Positions 1 through 8,952 of a stretch of DNA of 64,000 nt are shown one piece after another. Within the stretch, counting starts at the first letter, position 1; each line of letters opens with the position of its first letter. The translations under genes and the position numbers were made by a program. The notes under the pieces were generated by a model. The model was not told the origin of the DNA. It did no database searches and saw only the letters and a list, made by a program, of their open reading frames with translations. The DNA comes from Paractinoplanes ferrugineus (GTDB lineage: Bacteria > Actinomycetota > Actinomycetes > Mycobacteriales > Micromonosporaceae), in the NCBI RefSeq assembly GCF_016862195.1, contig NZ_BOMM01000028.1, positions 1 through 64,000 of the forward strand, in the 5' to 3' direction.

Positions 1-90
1 CGGGTCGGCGAGCGGCGGGTCGGCGAGCGGCGGGTCGGCGAGCGGCGGGTCGGCGAGCGGCGGGTCGGCGAGCGGCGGGTCGGCGAGCGG
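1..90. repeat. 15-bp tandem repeat, six perfect copies
   Basis: The unit CGGGTCGGCGAGCGG is repeated six times without a mismatch from base 1 and may continue to the left. Perfect identity suggests recent expansion. It is probably coding on the minus strand (PLADP units). Confidence 0.95.
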
Positions 91-99
91 GTCGTTCAT
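1..99 (-). CDS. N-terminus of a protein with a PLADP repeat, truncated by the window edge
   Basis: The minus strand has an ATG at 99 followed by Asn-Asp and then six perfect copies of Pro-Leu-Ala-Asp-Pro, one per 15-bp DNA repeat, open to the left edge. Because the repeat length is a multiple of 3 the frame is kept, which favours real coding over an intergenic array. No clear ribosome binding site is seen upstream (100-120). Similar Pro/Asp-rich N-termini are found on membrane-anchored actinobacterial proteins; the chitinase-like protein at 23709-25301 also begins with an ADPLADPDW stretch. The function cannot be told from 33 residues. Moderate confidence that it is a gene start. Confidence 0.5.
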   Translation of the reverse strand, partial: MNDPLADPPLADPPLADPPLADPPLADPPLADP

Positions 100-145
100 G
101 GCGTCATGCTCGCACGTGCCGGCCGCCGGATGGGCCGGAGATGGT

Positions 146-151
146 TAGGCT
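146..151 (+). promoter_or_regulatory. -10 element TAGGCT of a likely leaderless promoter
   Basis: TAGGCT ends 6 nt before the ATG at 158, so transcription would begin at or next to the start codon. No Shine-Dalgarno sequence is seen, which fits a leaderless message. No good -35 match is visible. Confidence 0.5.
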
Positions 152-157
152 GCGCGA

Positions 158-484
158 ATGGTGCGGGATGAGCTGCTTCGGCTGCGGGCGAGCTCGGTGG
201 CCGAGGCGGCGACGCTTGCGGAGAACCTGGAGGCGCTGTTCGTGGCTTCGCGGGACTCCAACGCGGACGACGAGCACGACCCGGAGGGGGCGACGATCGG
301 CTTCGAGCGCGCCCAGCTCACCTCCCTGCTGGGGGCGGCCCGGGAACGGATCGCCGAGGTCGACGACGCGCTCGGGCGGGTGGACGCGGGGACCTACGGC
401 ATCTGCGAACGATGCGGGCAGCCGATCGCCGCCGAGCGGCTCGAGGCGCGACCGTTCGCCCGGTGGTGCATCGCGTGCGCGTGA
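158..484 (+). CDS. DksA/TraR-type C4 zinc-finger protein
   Basis: This 108-residue protein has an acidic helical N-terminus and a C-terminal four-cysteine zinc finger: CxxC at about residues 83-86 (CERCGQP) and CxxC at 104-107, the last of them one residue before the end. The spacing is that of DksA/TraR family proteins, which in Proteobacteria bind the RNA polymerase secondary channel. It lacks the length of full DksA (about 150 aa), and actinobacterial members of this short class are poorly characterised, so a transcriptional role is inferred. The ATG at 158 is chosen because a -10 hexamer sits 6 nt upstream. It is convergent with the ABC permease gene, with a 41-nt gap. Confidence 0.8.
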   Translation: MVRDELLRLRASSVAEAATLAENLEALFVASRDSNADDEHDPEGATIGFERAQLTSLLGAARERIAEVDDALGRVDAGTYGICERCGQPIAAERLEARPFARWCIACA

Positions 485-525
485 AGGCGGGGCGGGCCAC
501 TTGCGGGTGAGGCGGGCGGATAGGG

Positions 526-3219
526 CTAGGGGCCGCCGACTCGGAGGACGTCGCTCAGGCGTAGCCGGCGGCGGACGGTGGACTCGGCGGCCACCACGAC
601 GGCCAGGGTTGCCAGCAGGAGTGCGGTCGTCACTACCGGGAGCCACCAGGGCAGGGTGATCGCCGGGTCGGACAGCTGGCCGGTCAACGTGCGCAAGGCC
701 AGCGGGGCGAACGTCAGTTTGATCAGGAGCAGGGCCAGCAGCGGGCCGCAGACGGCGGCGACCAGGGCTGGGGGCTGGAGCTCGGCGGCGGCGACCCGGT
801 GGGCGTCGCGGGGGCGCAGACCGAGGGTGCGCAGGCGGGCCAGGGTCTCCCAGCGGGACGGGGCGCTCGCGGCGGCGGCCAGGGCGAAGCTCAGCAGTCC
901 CAGCAGCAGCAACGTCGCGGCGGCAGCCCAGTCCAGGGCGGCCAGGCCGGCGTTCAGGGGCAGCGAACGGCGGTCGGAAAGCACCTCCGACCGGACCTCG
1001 ACGTGGCCGCCCAGTCCGAGCATCTTGACGGCGGCGGCCGCACCCGGGCCGGTCGCCCAGATCGTGTCGGGGTGGTAGGGCAGGCCCGCGGACGCGTCGA
1101 CGACGATCACGTCGGTGGCGCTGCCCACGATGGGGGCGGTGCCGACGGCGGTCAGCGGGTAGACGGTGCTGTCGGCGGAGTTGCCGAGGACCACTTTGTC
1201 GTTGGGCAGGCGCAGCTGCAGGGTCTGGCCGGGGTGCAGGCTGCCGTCGCCGGCGCGGACCAGGGCCCGCGGGCCGGTCAGGCCGTTCAGTCCGGGGGCG
1301 TCGGGCAGCGGGGTGGCGGCCAGGAGACGCCGGAACTGCGCGGCGTCGACGATCACCAGGCTCGGGGTCAGCGAATTGCCGTCGGCGATCACGCGTACGC
1401 CGTCGATCACCTGGGCCGGCACCGCCCGCGTCACCCCCGGCGCGGCGGCCACCTGAGCGGCTATCTCCGGGATCTTGTCCGAGCTGTCGGGGCCGGCGTC
1501 GAGACGGGCGTCGGCGCCCACCGACTGCCACGCGCCGTCGGCCATGCCCCGGGCGGTGGTCGCCTCGAGGGTCACCGCGAAGCCGGCCAGGGCCACCGCC
1601 GTGGTCAGCACCAGCAGCGGCAGCGCCCGGGTGGACGTGGCGGCGGCGCGGGCGGCCCCGAAGACGGCCAGCGGGCTGCGTGACCGCAGCGTCTGGCGCA
1701 GCACCAGGCCGGTGCCGGCCGGCATCAGGCGCACCAGCAGCAGCGCCCCGGCCACCACGCCGAGGGTGGGGGCGCCGGCCGGCAGGGCGGTGTCGGCGAC
1801 CCCGCGCTGGCGCAGCGAGACGATCGCGCCGGCGGCGGCGGCCAGCACGGCGAGGTCGACGGAGGCGCGGCGCAACTGGACGGTGCGTTCCTGCCACCGG
1901 CGGGCGGAACGGTTGGCGGGGACGCGACGGTCCCGGGTGGCGCGAGCGGCCGCGAGAACGCCGAACGCGGGACCGGCAAGGACGGCGCAGACGACGACCG
2001 GCGCGGCCCAGGGCAGCGCGGCACCACCGGCCAGAAGATAGGCCGCCGCCAGCCCGAGCGCCGCGGCGGGCAGGGCGGTCACGAGCGACTCGAGAAGCAA
2101 CTCGGCGAAGAGGGTGGGCAGCCCGGCGCCCCGCTGCCGGGCCGTGGTCAGGGCCGCCGACCGGCGGCGGGCGAGCAGGTCGGCGGCGAGGAGCAGCACG
2201 AGTACGGCGCCGGCGAGGACGGCGATCAGCAGCACCGAGGCCTGGGCCTGGGCGGCGTCGACCTGGGCGCGTACGTCCCGCAGGACGCCGTCGAGGCGGG
2301 TGTCCCACTTGAGCGAGGAGTCGCGCTCGCCGGAGGAGGCCGAGGTGCTTTTCAGGGCCGCGACGGTGGCGGCCAGTTCCTGGGCGGACTGCCAAGTGAT
2401 CTTGTCAGGGTCGGCGGCGAACCAGACCGTACGCCGGAACTGGTCCTCGAGGAAGGCGAGCCGGCCGTCGGGCAGCGAGTCGGCCGTGAGCAGCCCGCCC
2501 AGGCGGGTGCTTCCGGAGCCGTCGAGGTCGGCGGCCGGGCGCACGAGCCAGGGCGCCACCAGCCAGGCCGGGTCGTTCGGGTCGTCGACCCGGAAGATGC
2601 CGCTGACCAGCACGTTGTACTTGGTGCGCAGGTCGTCCTGGACCGGCACGGGATCACCCGGCCGGAGCTTGAGCGCGGCCGCGTTGGCCTCGGAGAGCCC
2701 GACCTGCACCTGCCACTTCGGGCCGTTGAGCGGGATCTCGATGTTGCCGGCCGCGGTGGCCCCGGGCGCGTGGCCGGAGACCCAGGTGACGGCCGGCCCG
2801 CCGTGCTCGTCGCGGACGTAGTCGGCCTGGAAGTGCCGCTGCACGCTGCCATCGGTGACCTGCAGCGTCACGCTGCTGACGGCGGTGATCGGGGCCTTCA
2901 GCGCGGTGCGCAGCTCCGGGTCGAGCTGTCCCTCGGCCCGGGTGCGGAAGTCGTCGACGTCCTCGGACAGCGAGGGGTAACGGACCCGGCCGCCGTTGGG
3001 TCCGTAGTCGGGCTCCCACTCCGCCTGCACCTGCACCGCGGCGTCGGATCCGGCGCGGCGGATCGCTTCCCGGGCGGCCTTGTCGGCGGTGCTGCGCAGG
3101 AGCGGGGGTACGGCCGCGGCCAGCGTCGTGATGAGCAGGACGACGACCGCGACCAGAAGCAGGGGACCCAGGTCGGCTCGGGCGCGGCCCCGGATGCTGG
3201 GCCAGTGCAGGGCGCTCAT
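526..3219 (-). CDS. ABC transporter permease, FtsX/MacB-like, two membrane units
   Basis: An 897-residue membrane protein. After a basic N-terminus there is one membrane span at about residues 20-40, a large extracytoplasmic region to about 360, then two blocks of hydrophobic segments (about 365-590 and 800-890) typical of permeases with duplicated FtsX domains. Such proteins work with paired ATPases to export lipoproteins, peptides or drugs or to transmit mechanical signals at the envelope; the substrate here is unknown. The start ATG at 3219 overlaps the TGA of the upstream permease by 4 nt (ATGA), so translation is probably coupled; an upstream in-frame extension to 3336 would run into the preceding gene and is rejected. 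It is the last gene of a four-gene operon. Confidence 0.85.
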   Translation of the reverse strand: MSALHWPSIRGRARADLGPLLLVAVVVLLITTLAAAVPPLLRSTADKAAREAIRRAGSDAAVQVQAEWEPDYGPNGGRVRYPSLSEDVDDFRTRAEGQLDPELRTALKAPITAVSSVTLQVTDGSVQRHFQADYVRDEHGGPAVTWVSGHAPGATAAGNIEIPLNGPKWQVQVGLSEANAAALKLRPGDPVPVQDDLRTKYNVLVSGIFRVDDPNDPAWLVAPWLVRPAADLDGSGSTRLGGLLTADSLPDGRLAFLEDQFRRTVWFAADPDKITWQSAQELAATVAALKSTSASSGERDSSLKWDTRLDGVLRDVRAQVDAAQAQASVLLIAVLAGAVLVLLLAADLLARRRSAALTTARQRGAGLPTLFAELLLESLVTALPAAALGLAAAYLLAGGAALPWAAPVVVCAVLAGPAFGVLAAARATRDRRVPANRSARRWQERTVQLRRASVDLAVLAAAAGAIVSLRQRGVADTALPAGAPTLGVVAGALLLVRLMPAGTGLVLRQTLRSRSPLAVFGAARAAATSTRALPLLVLTTAVALAGFAVTLEATTARGMADGAWQSVGADARLDAGPDSSDKIPEIAAQVAAAPGVTRAVPAQVIDGVRVIADGNSLTPSLVIVDAAQFRRLLAATPLPDAPGLNGLTGPRALVRAGDGSLHPGQTLQLRLPNDKVVLGNSADSTVYPLTAVGTAPIVGSATDVIVVDASAGLPYHPDTIWATGPGAAAAVKMLGLGGHVEVRSEVLSDRRSLPLNAGLAALDWAAAATLLLLGLLSFALAAAASAPSRWETLARLRTLGLRPRDAHRVAAAELQPPALVAAVCGPLLALLLIKLTFAPLALRTLTGQLSDPAITLPWWLPVVTTALLLATLAVVVAAESTVRRRLRLSDVLRVGGP

Positions 3220-6200
3220 GAGGTGACTCGCAGGTGGGCCGCGTCGGCGCGGCGGGACTGGACGGTGACGACCGCGGCGACCGCGAGCCCCACCCCGGCG
3301 ATCAGCAGGGCCGCCAGCAGGCCGAGATGCAGCCACGGCCAGTGCGGTGCGGCGGTCGGCACCGGGGCGGCGCCGGTGTCGGAACGGATCAGCAGCGGCG
3401 CGACGGCCACGGTAGCGAGGGCGCCGACCAGCGCACCGGTGACGAGCAGCGGCAACAGGACGGCCGCGTGCTCACCGAGCAGGGCGGCGCGGATGTCACG
3501 GCGGGACATGCCGAGGCCCCGGAGCCGGGCCACCTCGAGCGCCCGCAGCTGTACGTCGTAGGCGACGTGCAGGACGACACCGCCGAACAGCAGTGCGATC
3601 GCGGCCGCCACCAGGACCTTGAGCACGGCCGGCACCGAGGCCCGCAACGGGCTGCCGACCAGGCGCGCGGTCTCCCCCGTACGCGTCTTGGACTTGCCGA
3701 TGTGCAGGGCCGCGACCTTCGCGGCCGCGTCGGACCGGGGGTTCGCCGCCCACCAGCCGGTGACCGGCGAATCGAAGTCACCGTGGATCACCAGGGTGCG
3801 GGACAGGGTGTCGATGTCGGCCAGCGCCGAGGGCGAGCCGGGAGCGGACGGCACGGTCGGCACGATCGAGGCGACCACGGCGGAGACCGGCGTCAGCCCG
3901 TACGTCAGGCTCAATGCCGTCCCGAGGTGGGCGTTGGTGTCCTCGGCGAACCGCGCCGACACGGCGAGCGGAACCGGCGCGGGATCGTCGAACGTGGTGG
4001 CGACGAGCATGCGGCTCAGGTCGGACGGGTCGGCGAACTGGACGCCCGCCCGCATCCGCAACCGGTTGCCGTCGGCGGCCACCGCCGGATCGGTGAGCTG
4101 CCGCGACTCGGGCGACGCGGCGTGCGCCGACCACGACCCGGCGGCCGGTCCGGGCAGGGTCAGCGTCACGTCCACCTTGCTGTTGGGATCGCCCTCCCAG
4201 CCCGACACGAACGGCAGCGCCACCGCGACGAGGCGCAGCCCGGCGACCGGCACGCAGTCGGGGATCGAGTGGGGCCGGCCGTCGAGCACGATCGACGGCC
4301 CGGTGCAGGCGGTCCGCAGGCCGGCCTCGTCCTGCAGCAGCAGCCGCGGGGTCACGGCGACGGGCGTGTCGCGGGTCGCCGTCCCCCGCACCGTCAGGAC
4401 CGCGCCGGCGGCCGGCGACGGGCCGGTGACCGCGCCCGAGGGCGCGATGCCGGTCGCGACCGAGGCCGAGCCGCGGCCCCGCATCAGGGGCCGGCGGGTG
4501 TCCACCGCGATCAGTCGCGGTGGAGCCCCCGTTCCGCCGAGCCACTGGCCGACGGCGACGTTCCGGTCGGCGGCCGGGCTGATCGTCGCGCCGGTCGCGG
4601 CGGCGACGGCCGCGCTCTGCCCGGCGACCGGGGGCGCGTCGAGGGTGACCGCGAGGTCGGTGCCGACAAGCAGGTCGGCCTGGTCGTGCTGGGACTGCGT
4701 CCAGGTCGCGCCGAACGCGGTGCCGAACGTGGCGGCCGCGCAGGCGAGGCCGATGAGCAGGCCGGCCGCGAACGCCTGCGGCCGGCGGGCGGCCTGGAAC
4801 GCGGCGAGCGCGACGACCAGGCCGCGGGTCCTCGCGGCGGCCCGTTCGGCCCACCGCAGCAGCGGCGGGAGCAGGCGCAGGGTCAGGGCGGCGCCGGCGG
4901 CCAGGAGCAGGGCGGGGGCCAGCACGCGTACGGTGTCGGCACGCGAGTCGGCGGCGTCCGGTTGCGCCCGCAGCTGCCACCAGCCGGCCACCGCGAGCGC
5001 GAACAGCAGCACGTCGGCGCCGGAGCGGGCGAGCAGCTCGCGCCGGCCGCGCCGGTCCCCGGTGGAGGCGGGCCGGATGGCGAGCACGACGTGCAGCACG
5101 GCCAGCGCGACGGCGCCGCCGGCCACCGCCAGCAGTTGAGCCGGCGTGACCACCGGCCGGGTGGCGAGCCCCGCCCCGGACAGCGGCGGCACGTGGGTGA
5201 GCAGCGCGTGCAGTCCGGACGACGCCGGGACGGCGAGCACCACGGCCGACCCGGCGAGCAGGAAGGCCTCGGCGGAGGCGAGCGCGGCGAGCTGCCCGGG
5301 GCTGGTGCCGAGCGCGCTGAGCAGCGAGGTCTCCCCCGCCCGTACGCCGGTGGTGAGCCGGCCCGCCAGGCCGAGCGCGATGGCGGTGAGCAGGATGCCG
5401 ATGAGGGCGAGCGCGAGCACCGACCCGGCCGTCAGCTCCTGCTGGTTCCGGGCGTCGAGCAGGGTCTGCGGCAGCGGCGAGGAGACCCGCTCGATCGAGA
5501 CCCGGTCGCCGAGTGTGCCGCCGAGCCGCCGGTCGGCCCCGAGCAGCGCCTCGGTGACCCGGTCCAGGTCGGAACCGGACGGATCGCTGAGGTCGGGGCG
5601 GGCGGTGACCTCGAGCCGGTCGAGGGCGGAGCCGCCGGCGAGCAGGTCGTCGAGCCCGACCAGGATCGGCCCGTACGCGTTGACGTCCTTCGCGTAGACG
5701 GCGTCCTTGGGATCGGGGTCGAACCCGGCCCCGCCGAGCGGATCACGGTCCCAGCCGGCGTCGGGCAGCGGGTGCACGATCCCGACCACCGTCACGGTCA
5801 TCGGTGGCGCCGGGTCGCGGCCCAGCTCACGCCCCAGCTCGAGGCGGCTGCCGGCCTTGACGCCGAGCAGCCGCGCGGTGTTGTCGAACAGGGTGGCCTC
5901 GCCCCGGGCCCGCGGCCACCGGCCGGTGACGAGGCGGGCCTGGTCCTCGATCCCCTCGACGCCGGACAGGTAGGCCTCGCTGAGCAGGTCGCGGTTGTCG
6001 TCGCTGAAGGCCGGCAGGGTGCGCATCACCGACGACGCCCGGGTCGAGGTGGTGGCGTGGAACGGGGCGAGGGCCGAGGTCAGGACCATCCGGGTGTCGG
6101 CCGCCACCGGACGCGCGTCGGCCGCCGCGATGGTGACGGTGTAGGCGGTGGCCGAGACCTCGTCCGGGGCGGCCCGGGAGGCGGCCACCTCGACAGCCCG

Positions 6201-6326
6201 GTCGGAGGTGCGGGTGACGAGCAGCGCCGACACCCCGAGCAGCGTCGATCCCAGGGTGAGGACCGCGAGCAGGCACAGGAGCAGCGGCCACTGGGCCCGG
6301 GCGCGCCGCAGGAGCAGCGCGGTCAC
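3216..6326 (-). CDS. ABC transporter permease, FtsX-like
   Basis: A 1036-residue permease with a single N-terminal span (about residues 14-36), a long external domain, a middle cluster of membrane segments (about 300-560), a second external domain and a C-terminal FtsX-type trio of spans (about 905-1030). The C-terminal part carries the ELARLRGLG-like cytoplasmic motif seen here as LEVARLRGLGMSRRD. It shares organisation, but only weak visible similarity, with the permease downstream, so the pair probably form one heteromeric exporter. GTG at 6326 overlaps the TGA of the upstream ATPase gene by 4 nt. Substrate unknown. Confidence 0.85.
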   Translation of the reverse strand: MTALLLRRARAQWPLLLCLLAVLTLGSTLLGVSALLVTRTSDRAVEVAASRAAPDEVSATAYTVTIAAADARPVAADTRMVLTSALAPFHATTSTRASSVMRTLPAFSDDNRDLLSEAYLSGVEGIEDQARLVTGRWPRARGEATLFDNTARLLGVKAGSRLELGRELGRDPAPPMTVTVVGIVHPLPDAGWDRDPLGGAGFDPDPKDAVYAKDVNAYGPILVGLDDLLAGGSALDRLEVTARPDLSDPSGSDLDRVTEALLGADRRLGGTLGDRVSIERVSSPLPQTLLDARNQQELTAGSVLALALIGILLTAIALGLAGRLTTGVRAGETSLLSALGTSPGQLAALASAEAFLLAGSAVVLAVPASSGLHALLTHVPPLSGAGLATRPVVTPAQLLAVAGGAVALAVLHVVLAIRPASTGDRRGRRELLARSGADVLLFALAVAGWWQLRAQPDAADSRADTVRVLAPALLLAAGAALTLRLLPPLLRWAERAAARTRGLVVALAAFQAARRPQAFAAGLLIGLACAAATFGTAFGATWTQSQHDQADLLVGTDLAVTLDAPPVAGQSAAVAAATGATISPAADRNVAVGQWLGGTGAPPRLIAVDTRRPLMRGRGSASVATGIAPSGAVTGPSPAAGAVLTVRGTATRDTPVAVTPRLLLQDEAGLRTACTGPSIVLDGRPHSIPDCVPVAGLRLVAVALPFVSGWEGDPNSKVDVTLTLPGPAAGSWSAHAASPESRQLTDPAVAADGNRLRMRAGVQFADPSDLSRMLVATTFDDPAPVPLAVSARFAEDTNAHLGTALSLTYGLTPVSAVVASIVPTVPSAPGSPSALADIDTLSRTLVIHGDFDSPVTGWWAANPRSDAAAKVAALHIGKSKTRTGETARLVGSPLRASVPAVLKVLVAAAIALLFGGVVLHVAYDVQLRALEVARLRGLGMSRRDIRAALLGEHAAVLLPLLVTGALVGALATVAVAPLLIRSDTGAAPVPTAAPHWPWLHLGLLAALLIAGVGLAVAAVVTVQSRRADAAHLRVTS

Positions 6327-6991
6327 GTCGTCAGCTGACCGTCGGCGATGTGGATGACGCGGTCGGCGAGGGCCATCATGACCGGGTCGTGGGTGGACAC
6401 GAGCGCGGTCACGCCCTCGGACTCGACGACGCCCCGCAGCAGCGCCATCACCGACAGGCCGGTCTCGGCGTCGAGCTGCCCGGTGGGTTCGTCGGCGATG
6501 AGCAGGCGGGGCGAGGCGGCGAGCGCGCGGGCGATGGCGACGCGCTGCTGCTGGCCGCCGGAGAGCTCGCCGGGTCGCTGCCGGGCGTGCTCGGCCAGCC
6601 CGACCAGCTGCAGCAGCAGGTCGACCCGGCGCTCCCGCTCGGCGCGGGCGGTGCGGGCGAGCCGCAGCGGCACGCCCACGTTCTCCGCGGCGGACAGGAC
6701 CGGGATCAGGCCGAAGGTCTGGAAGATGTACGAGACCTTGTCGCGCCGCAGATCCGAGAGCTGGGACTCGTCCATGCCGGTCACCTCGACCCCGTCGACG
6801 GTGACCGAGCCCTGGTCCGGCCGGTCGAGGCCGCCGATGACGTTGAGCAGGGTGGTCTTGCCGGAGCCGGAGCGGCCGACGAGGGCGACCATGGTGCCGG
6901 CCTCGACCTCGAACGAGATGTCGCGCAGCGCGTGCACGGCGGTGGCCCCGCTGCCGAAGGTGCGGTGCACCCCCTGGACGGTGAGGATCAT
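6323..6991 (-). CDS. ABC transporter ATP-binding protein, LolD/MacB class
   Basis: A 222-residue ATPase with Walker A GRSGSGKT (residues 39-46), a Q-loop in the segment YIFQTFGLIP, the signature LSGGQQQRVAIARAL, Walker B LLIADEPTG and an H-loop in VSTHDP. Sequence and length match the ATPases that energise FtsX/MacB permeases by mechanotransmission. It overlaps both neighbours by 4 nt (ATGA at 6988-6991, GTGA at 6323-6326). Two different ATPases in one operon with two permeases suggests a heterodimeric motor. Confidence 0.93.
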   Translation of the reverse strand: MILTVQGVHRTFGSGATAVHALRDISFEVEAGTMVALVGRSGSGKTTLLNVIGGLDRPDQGSVTVDGVEVTGMDESQLSDLRRDKVSYIFQTFGLIPVLSAAENVGVPLRLARTARAERERRVDLLLQLVGLAEHARQRPGELSGGQQQRVAIARALAASPRLLIADEPTGQLDAETGLSVMALLRGVVESEGVTALVSTHDPVMMALADRVIHIADGQLTT

Positions 6992-7908
6992 GCGTCCGGC
7001 CTGATCGTGACGTGGTCGGGTTCGAGCGCGAGACGCACCCGACGGGTGAGCGCCAGCGCCTCCCGGTAGTCGCGCGGGATCTGCACCCGGCCGGCCCGGT
7101 CCATCACGGCGTATTCCTCGGCTATCACGTGGGTGTCGCCGTTGTCGGCGGTGGCGGTGCGGCGCAGCACCTCGCTGCTGGTGCGGCCGTCCCGGATGGC
7201 GACGGTACGCTCGACCTGGCCGCTGACCGACGGGTCGTGGGTGACCACGACGACGGTCACCCCGAGCTCGCGGTTGACGTCGCGCATCGCCCCGAACACC
7301 TCGACCGAGGTGGCGGTGTCGAGCTCACCCGTGGGTTCGTCGGCGAACAGCACGCGCGGCTCGTTGGCGAGCGCGACCGCGATCGCGACGCGCTGCTGCT
7401 GGCCGCCGGAGAGCTGACCGGGCCGGCGGTCGGCGCAGTCACCGACGCCGAGCATGCGCAGCAGCTCGAGGCTGCGCTCCCGCCGCACGCCGGTGGCCAC
7501 CCGCGCGGCCGTCATCGGCAGGTCGACCATCTGCCGGGCGGTCAGATAGGGCACCAGGTTGCTGGCGGTCTGCTGGCGCACGAAACCGACCGCCTTGCGC
7601 CGGTAGCGCACGCGGTCGGTGCGGGACATGCCGAGCAGGTCCCACTTGTCGACCCGGGCCCGTCCGGCGGTCGGCGCGTCGATGCCGGCGAGGATGGACA
7701 GCAGTGTGGACTTGCCGGACCCGGAGGCGCCGACCACGGCCACCATCTCGCCACTGTCGACGATCAGGTCGAGGCCCTGCAGCGCCTGCACCTCGATCGG
7801 CCCGGACTGATAGATGCGCACGAGGCTCTCGCAGACGATGAGCGCGTCGGCGCCGAACTCGGGGGTGGGGGGTGGAGGAGCAGGAAAAGACAGCGGTGGT
7901 GCTGACAA
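6988..7908 (-). CDS. ABC transporter ATP-binding protein with a C-terminal AbrB-like tail
   Basis: A 306-residue ATPase, longer than its 222-residue partner. It has Walker A GASGSGKS, signature LSGGQQQRVAIAVAL, Walker B VLFADEPTG and an H-loop VVTHDP. About 30 Pro/Ala-rich residues precede the ATPase fold. After the fold the last 60 or so residues include EEYAVMDRAGRVQIPRDYRE, resembling the D-x-x-G-R-hydrophobic-x-I/L-P-x-x hairpin of AbrB/SpoVT proteins. The start is TTG at 7908, supported by GAGGAGG on the minus strand 5 nt upstream. It is the first gene of the operon. The tail could be a dimerisation or regulatory element; that role is inferred. Confidence 0.9.
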   Translation of the reverse strand: MSAPPLSFPAPPPPTPEFGADALIVCESLVRIYQSGPIEVQALQGLDLIVDSGEMVAVVGASGSGKSTLLSILAGIDAPTAGRARVDKWDLLGMSRTDRVRYRRKAVGFVRQQTASNLVPYLTARQMVDLPMTAARVATGVRRERSLELLRMLGVGDCADRRPGQLSGGQQQRVAIAVALANEPRVLFADEPTGELDTATSVEVFGAMRDVNRELGVTVVVVTHDPSVSGQVERTVAIRDGRTSSEVLRRTATADNGDTHVIAEEYAVMDRAGRVQIPRDYREALALTRRVRLALEPDHVTIRPDA

Positions 7909-7913
7909 TCTGT

Positions 7914-7920
7914 CCTCCTC
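7914..7920 (-). promoter_or_regulatory. Strong ribosome binding site that fixes a TTG start
   Basis: On the minus strand GAGGAGG lies 5 nt before TTG at 7908. There is no nearby ATG or GTG in frame, so the site decides the unusual start codon of the operon's first gene. Confidence 0.75.
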
Positions 7921-7964
7921 GGGCCCCGTTCGGCGCCCACCATACAGCTAAGGCGCGAGCCGCG

Positions 7965-8861
7965 TCACAAGAACTTACGCACCACCTTCAGGGTGCCGTC
8001 GACACCCCAGCCGGCGGTGGTCACCAGGCGGTCCCCGAAGATCGCCCACTCGGCGATCAGCGACCCGGCCCGGTCCATCGCGCGGCGGGCGGCCTCGAAG
8101 TCCTCGGGGTCCTCGCGCAGGTCCCACAGGTGCCGGGCCTGGTCCCAGGCGTGCGCCCGGGTGACCCGCACGAGCAGGCGCTGCGACCAGTCGTCGAGGC
8201 TGCCGGCGAGTTCGTCGAGCTCGAGCTGCCAGGCGTCGGAGAACAGTCGCCGCAGGGGCGGGATCTCCTCGTAGAAGATCTGGTTGACCAGCAGGTAGTC
8301 GGGATGGATCGTGTCGTCGGTGGGCGCGCCCACCTCGTTCCACGTGCCGATCAGCGCCAGCGCCAGGTCGTGGTTGATGTGGGCGTTGACGCCGAGCATC
8401 GCCGCGGTCAGCTTGGACATGGCGACGTCGCCGCTGCGCTTGAACAGCACCTCCCACACGTCGGGGGTGGCCTCGTCGTCGTTGTTCCACAGGCTGAGCG
8501 CGTCGAAGTAGCGTTTCGCGAACTCGACGTCGAGCAGCTCGAGGAAGTCGGGTTCGTTGACGCCGGTGCGCAGCGCCCCGTCGACCCGGCGGGTGATCGT
8601 CAGGTAGAGGGTGTTGAACGCCGCGACCCGGTTGGCCGCGGGGCTGGGCGGTAGTCGGTCGAAGATCTCCTGCGTGATCACCAGTTTCTTGATCACGGCG
8701 TCGATGCCCTGCGGCTGGTCCGCGAGGACCTCGCCCATCCGCTGCCGCAGCGGGTCCCAACCGCGGCCCGGTGGGATCCCGAGCGCGGAGAACTCCTGCC
8801 TCATCTCCTTGAACAGGCCGGCGCTTCCGCGCACGAGCTCCCGGTCGAACGATGTCGTCAT
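7965..8861 (-). CDS. DUF5995 family protein
   Basis: A soluble 298-residue protein with no signal peptide or membrane span. The sequence has the alpha-helical character of DUF5995 proteins, including conserved stretches NAHINHDLALAL (about residues 163-174) with two His residues and an Asp, and TLYLTITRRVD. The helical His/Asp arrangement hints at a metal-binding helical bundle but no enzymatic activity is established for the family. ATG at 8861 is preferred over an upstream in-frame start because the family begins near this point. Its stop lies 56 nt before the ABC operon, so a shared transcript is possible. Confidence 0.7.
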   Translation of the reverse strand: MTTSFDRELVRGSAGLFKEMRQEFSALGIPPGRGWDPLRQRMGEVLADQPQGIDAVIKKLVITQEIFDRLPPSPAANRVAAFNTLYLTITRRVDGALRTGVNEPDFLELLDVEFAKRYFDALSLWNNDDEATPDVWEVLFKRSGDVAMSKLTAAMLGVNAHINHDLALALIGTWNEVGAPTDDTIHPDYLLVNQIFYEEIPPLRRLFSDAWQLELDELAGSLDDWSQRLLVRVTRAHAWDQARHLWDLREDPEDFEAARRAMDRAGSLIAEWAIFGDRLVTTAGWGVDGTLKVVRKFL

Positions 8862-8952
8862 GCAACCAGGGTGAGCACCACGTCCTCGCCGGGCCAGCAC
8901 CTTGTCGGCAACCTGATCGGGCCCACTCCGCTGGGTGCCGGCGCGGCTACTT

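Noticed and set aside
3234..6338. A 1034-codon open frame on the plus strand, rich in Arg, Gly, Gln and Asp
   Set aside because: It is exactly antisense to a clear FtsX permease gene. Its composition is that of a GC-rich shadow frame, and no domain is visible.
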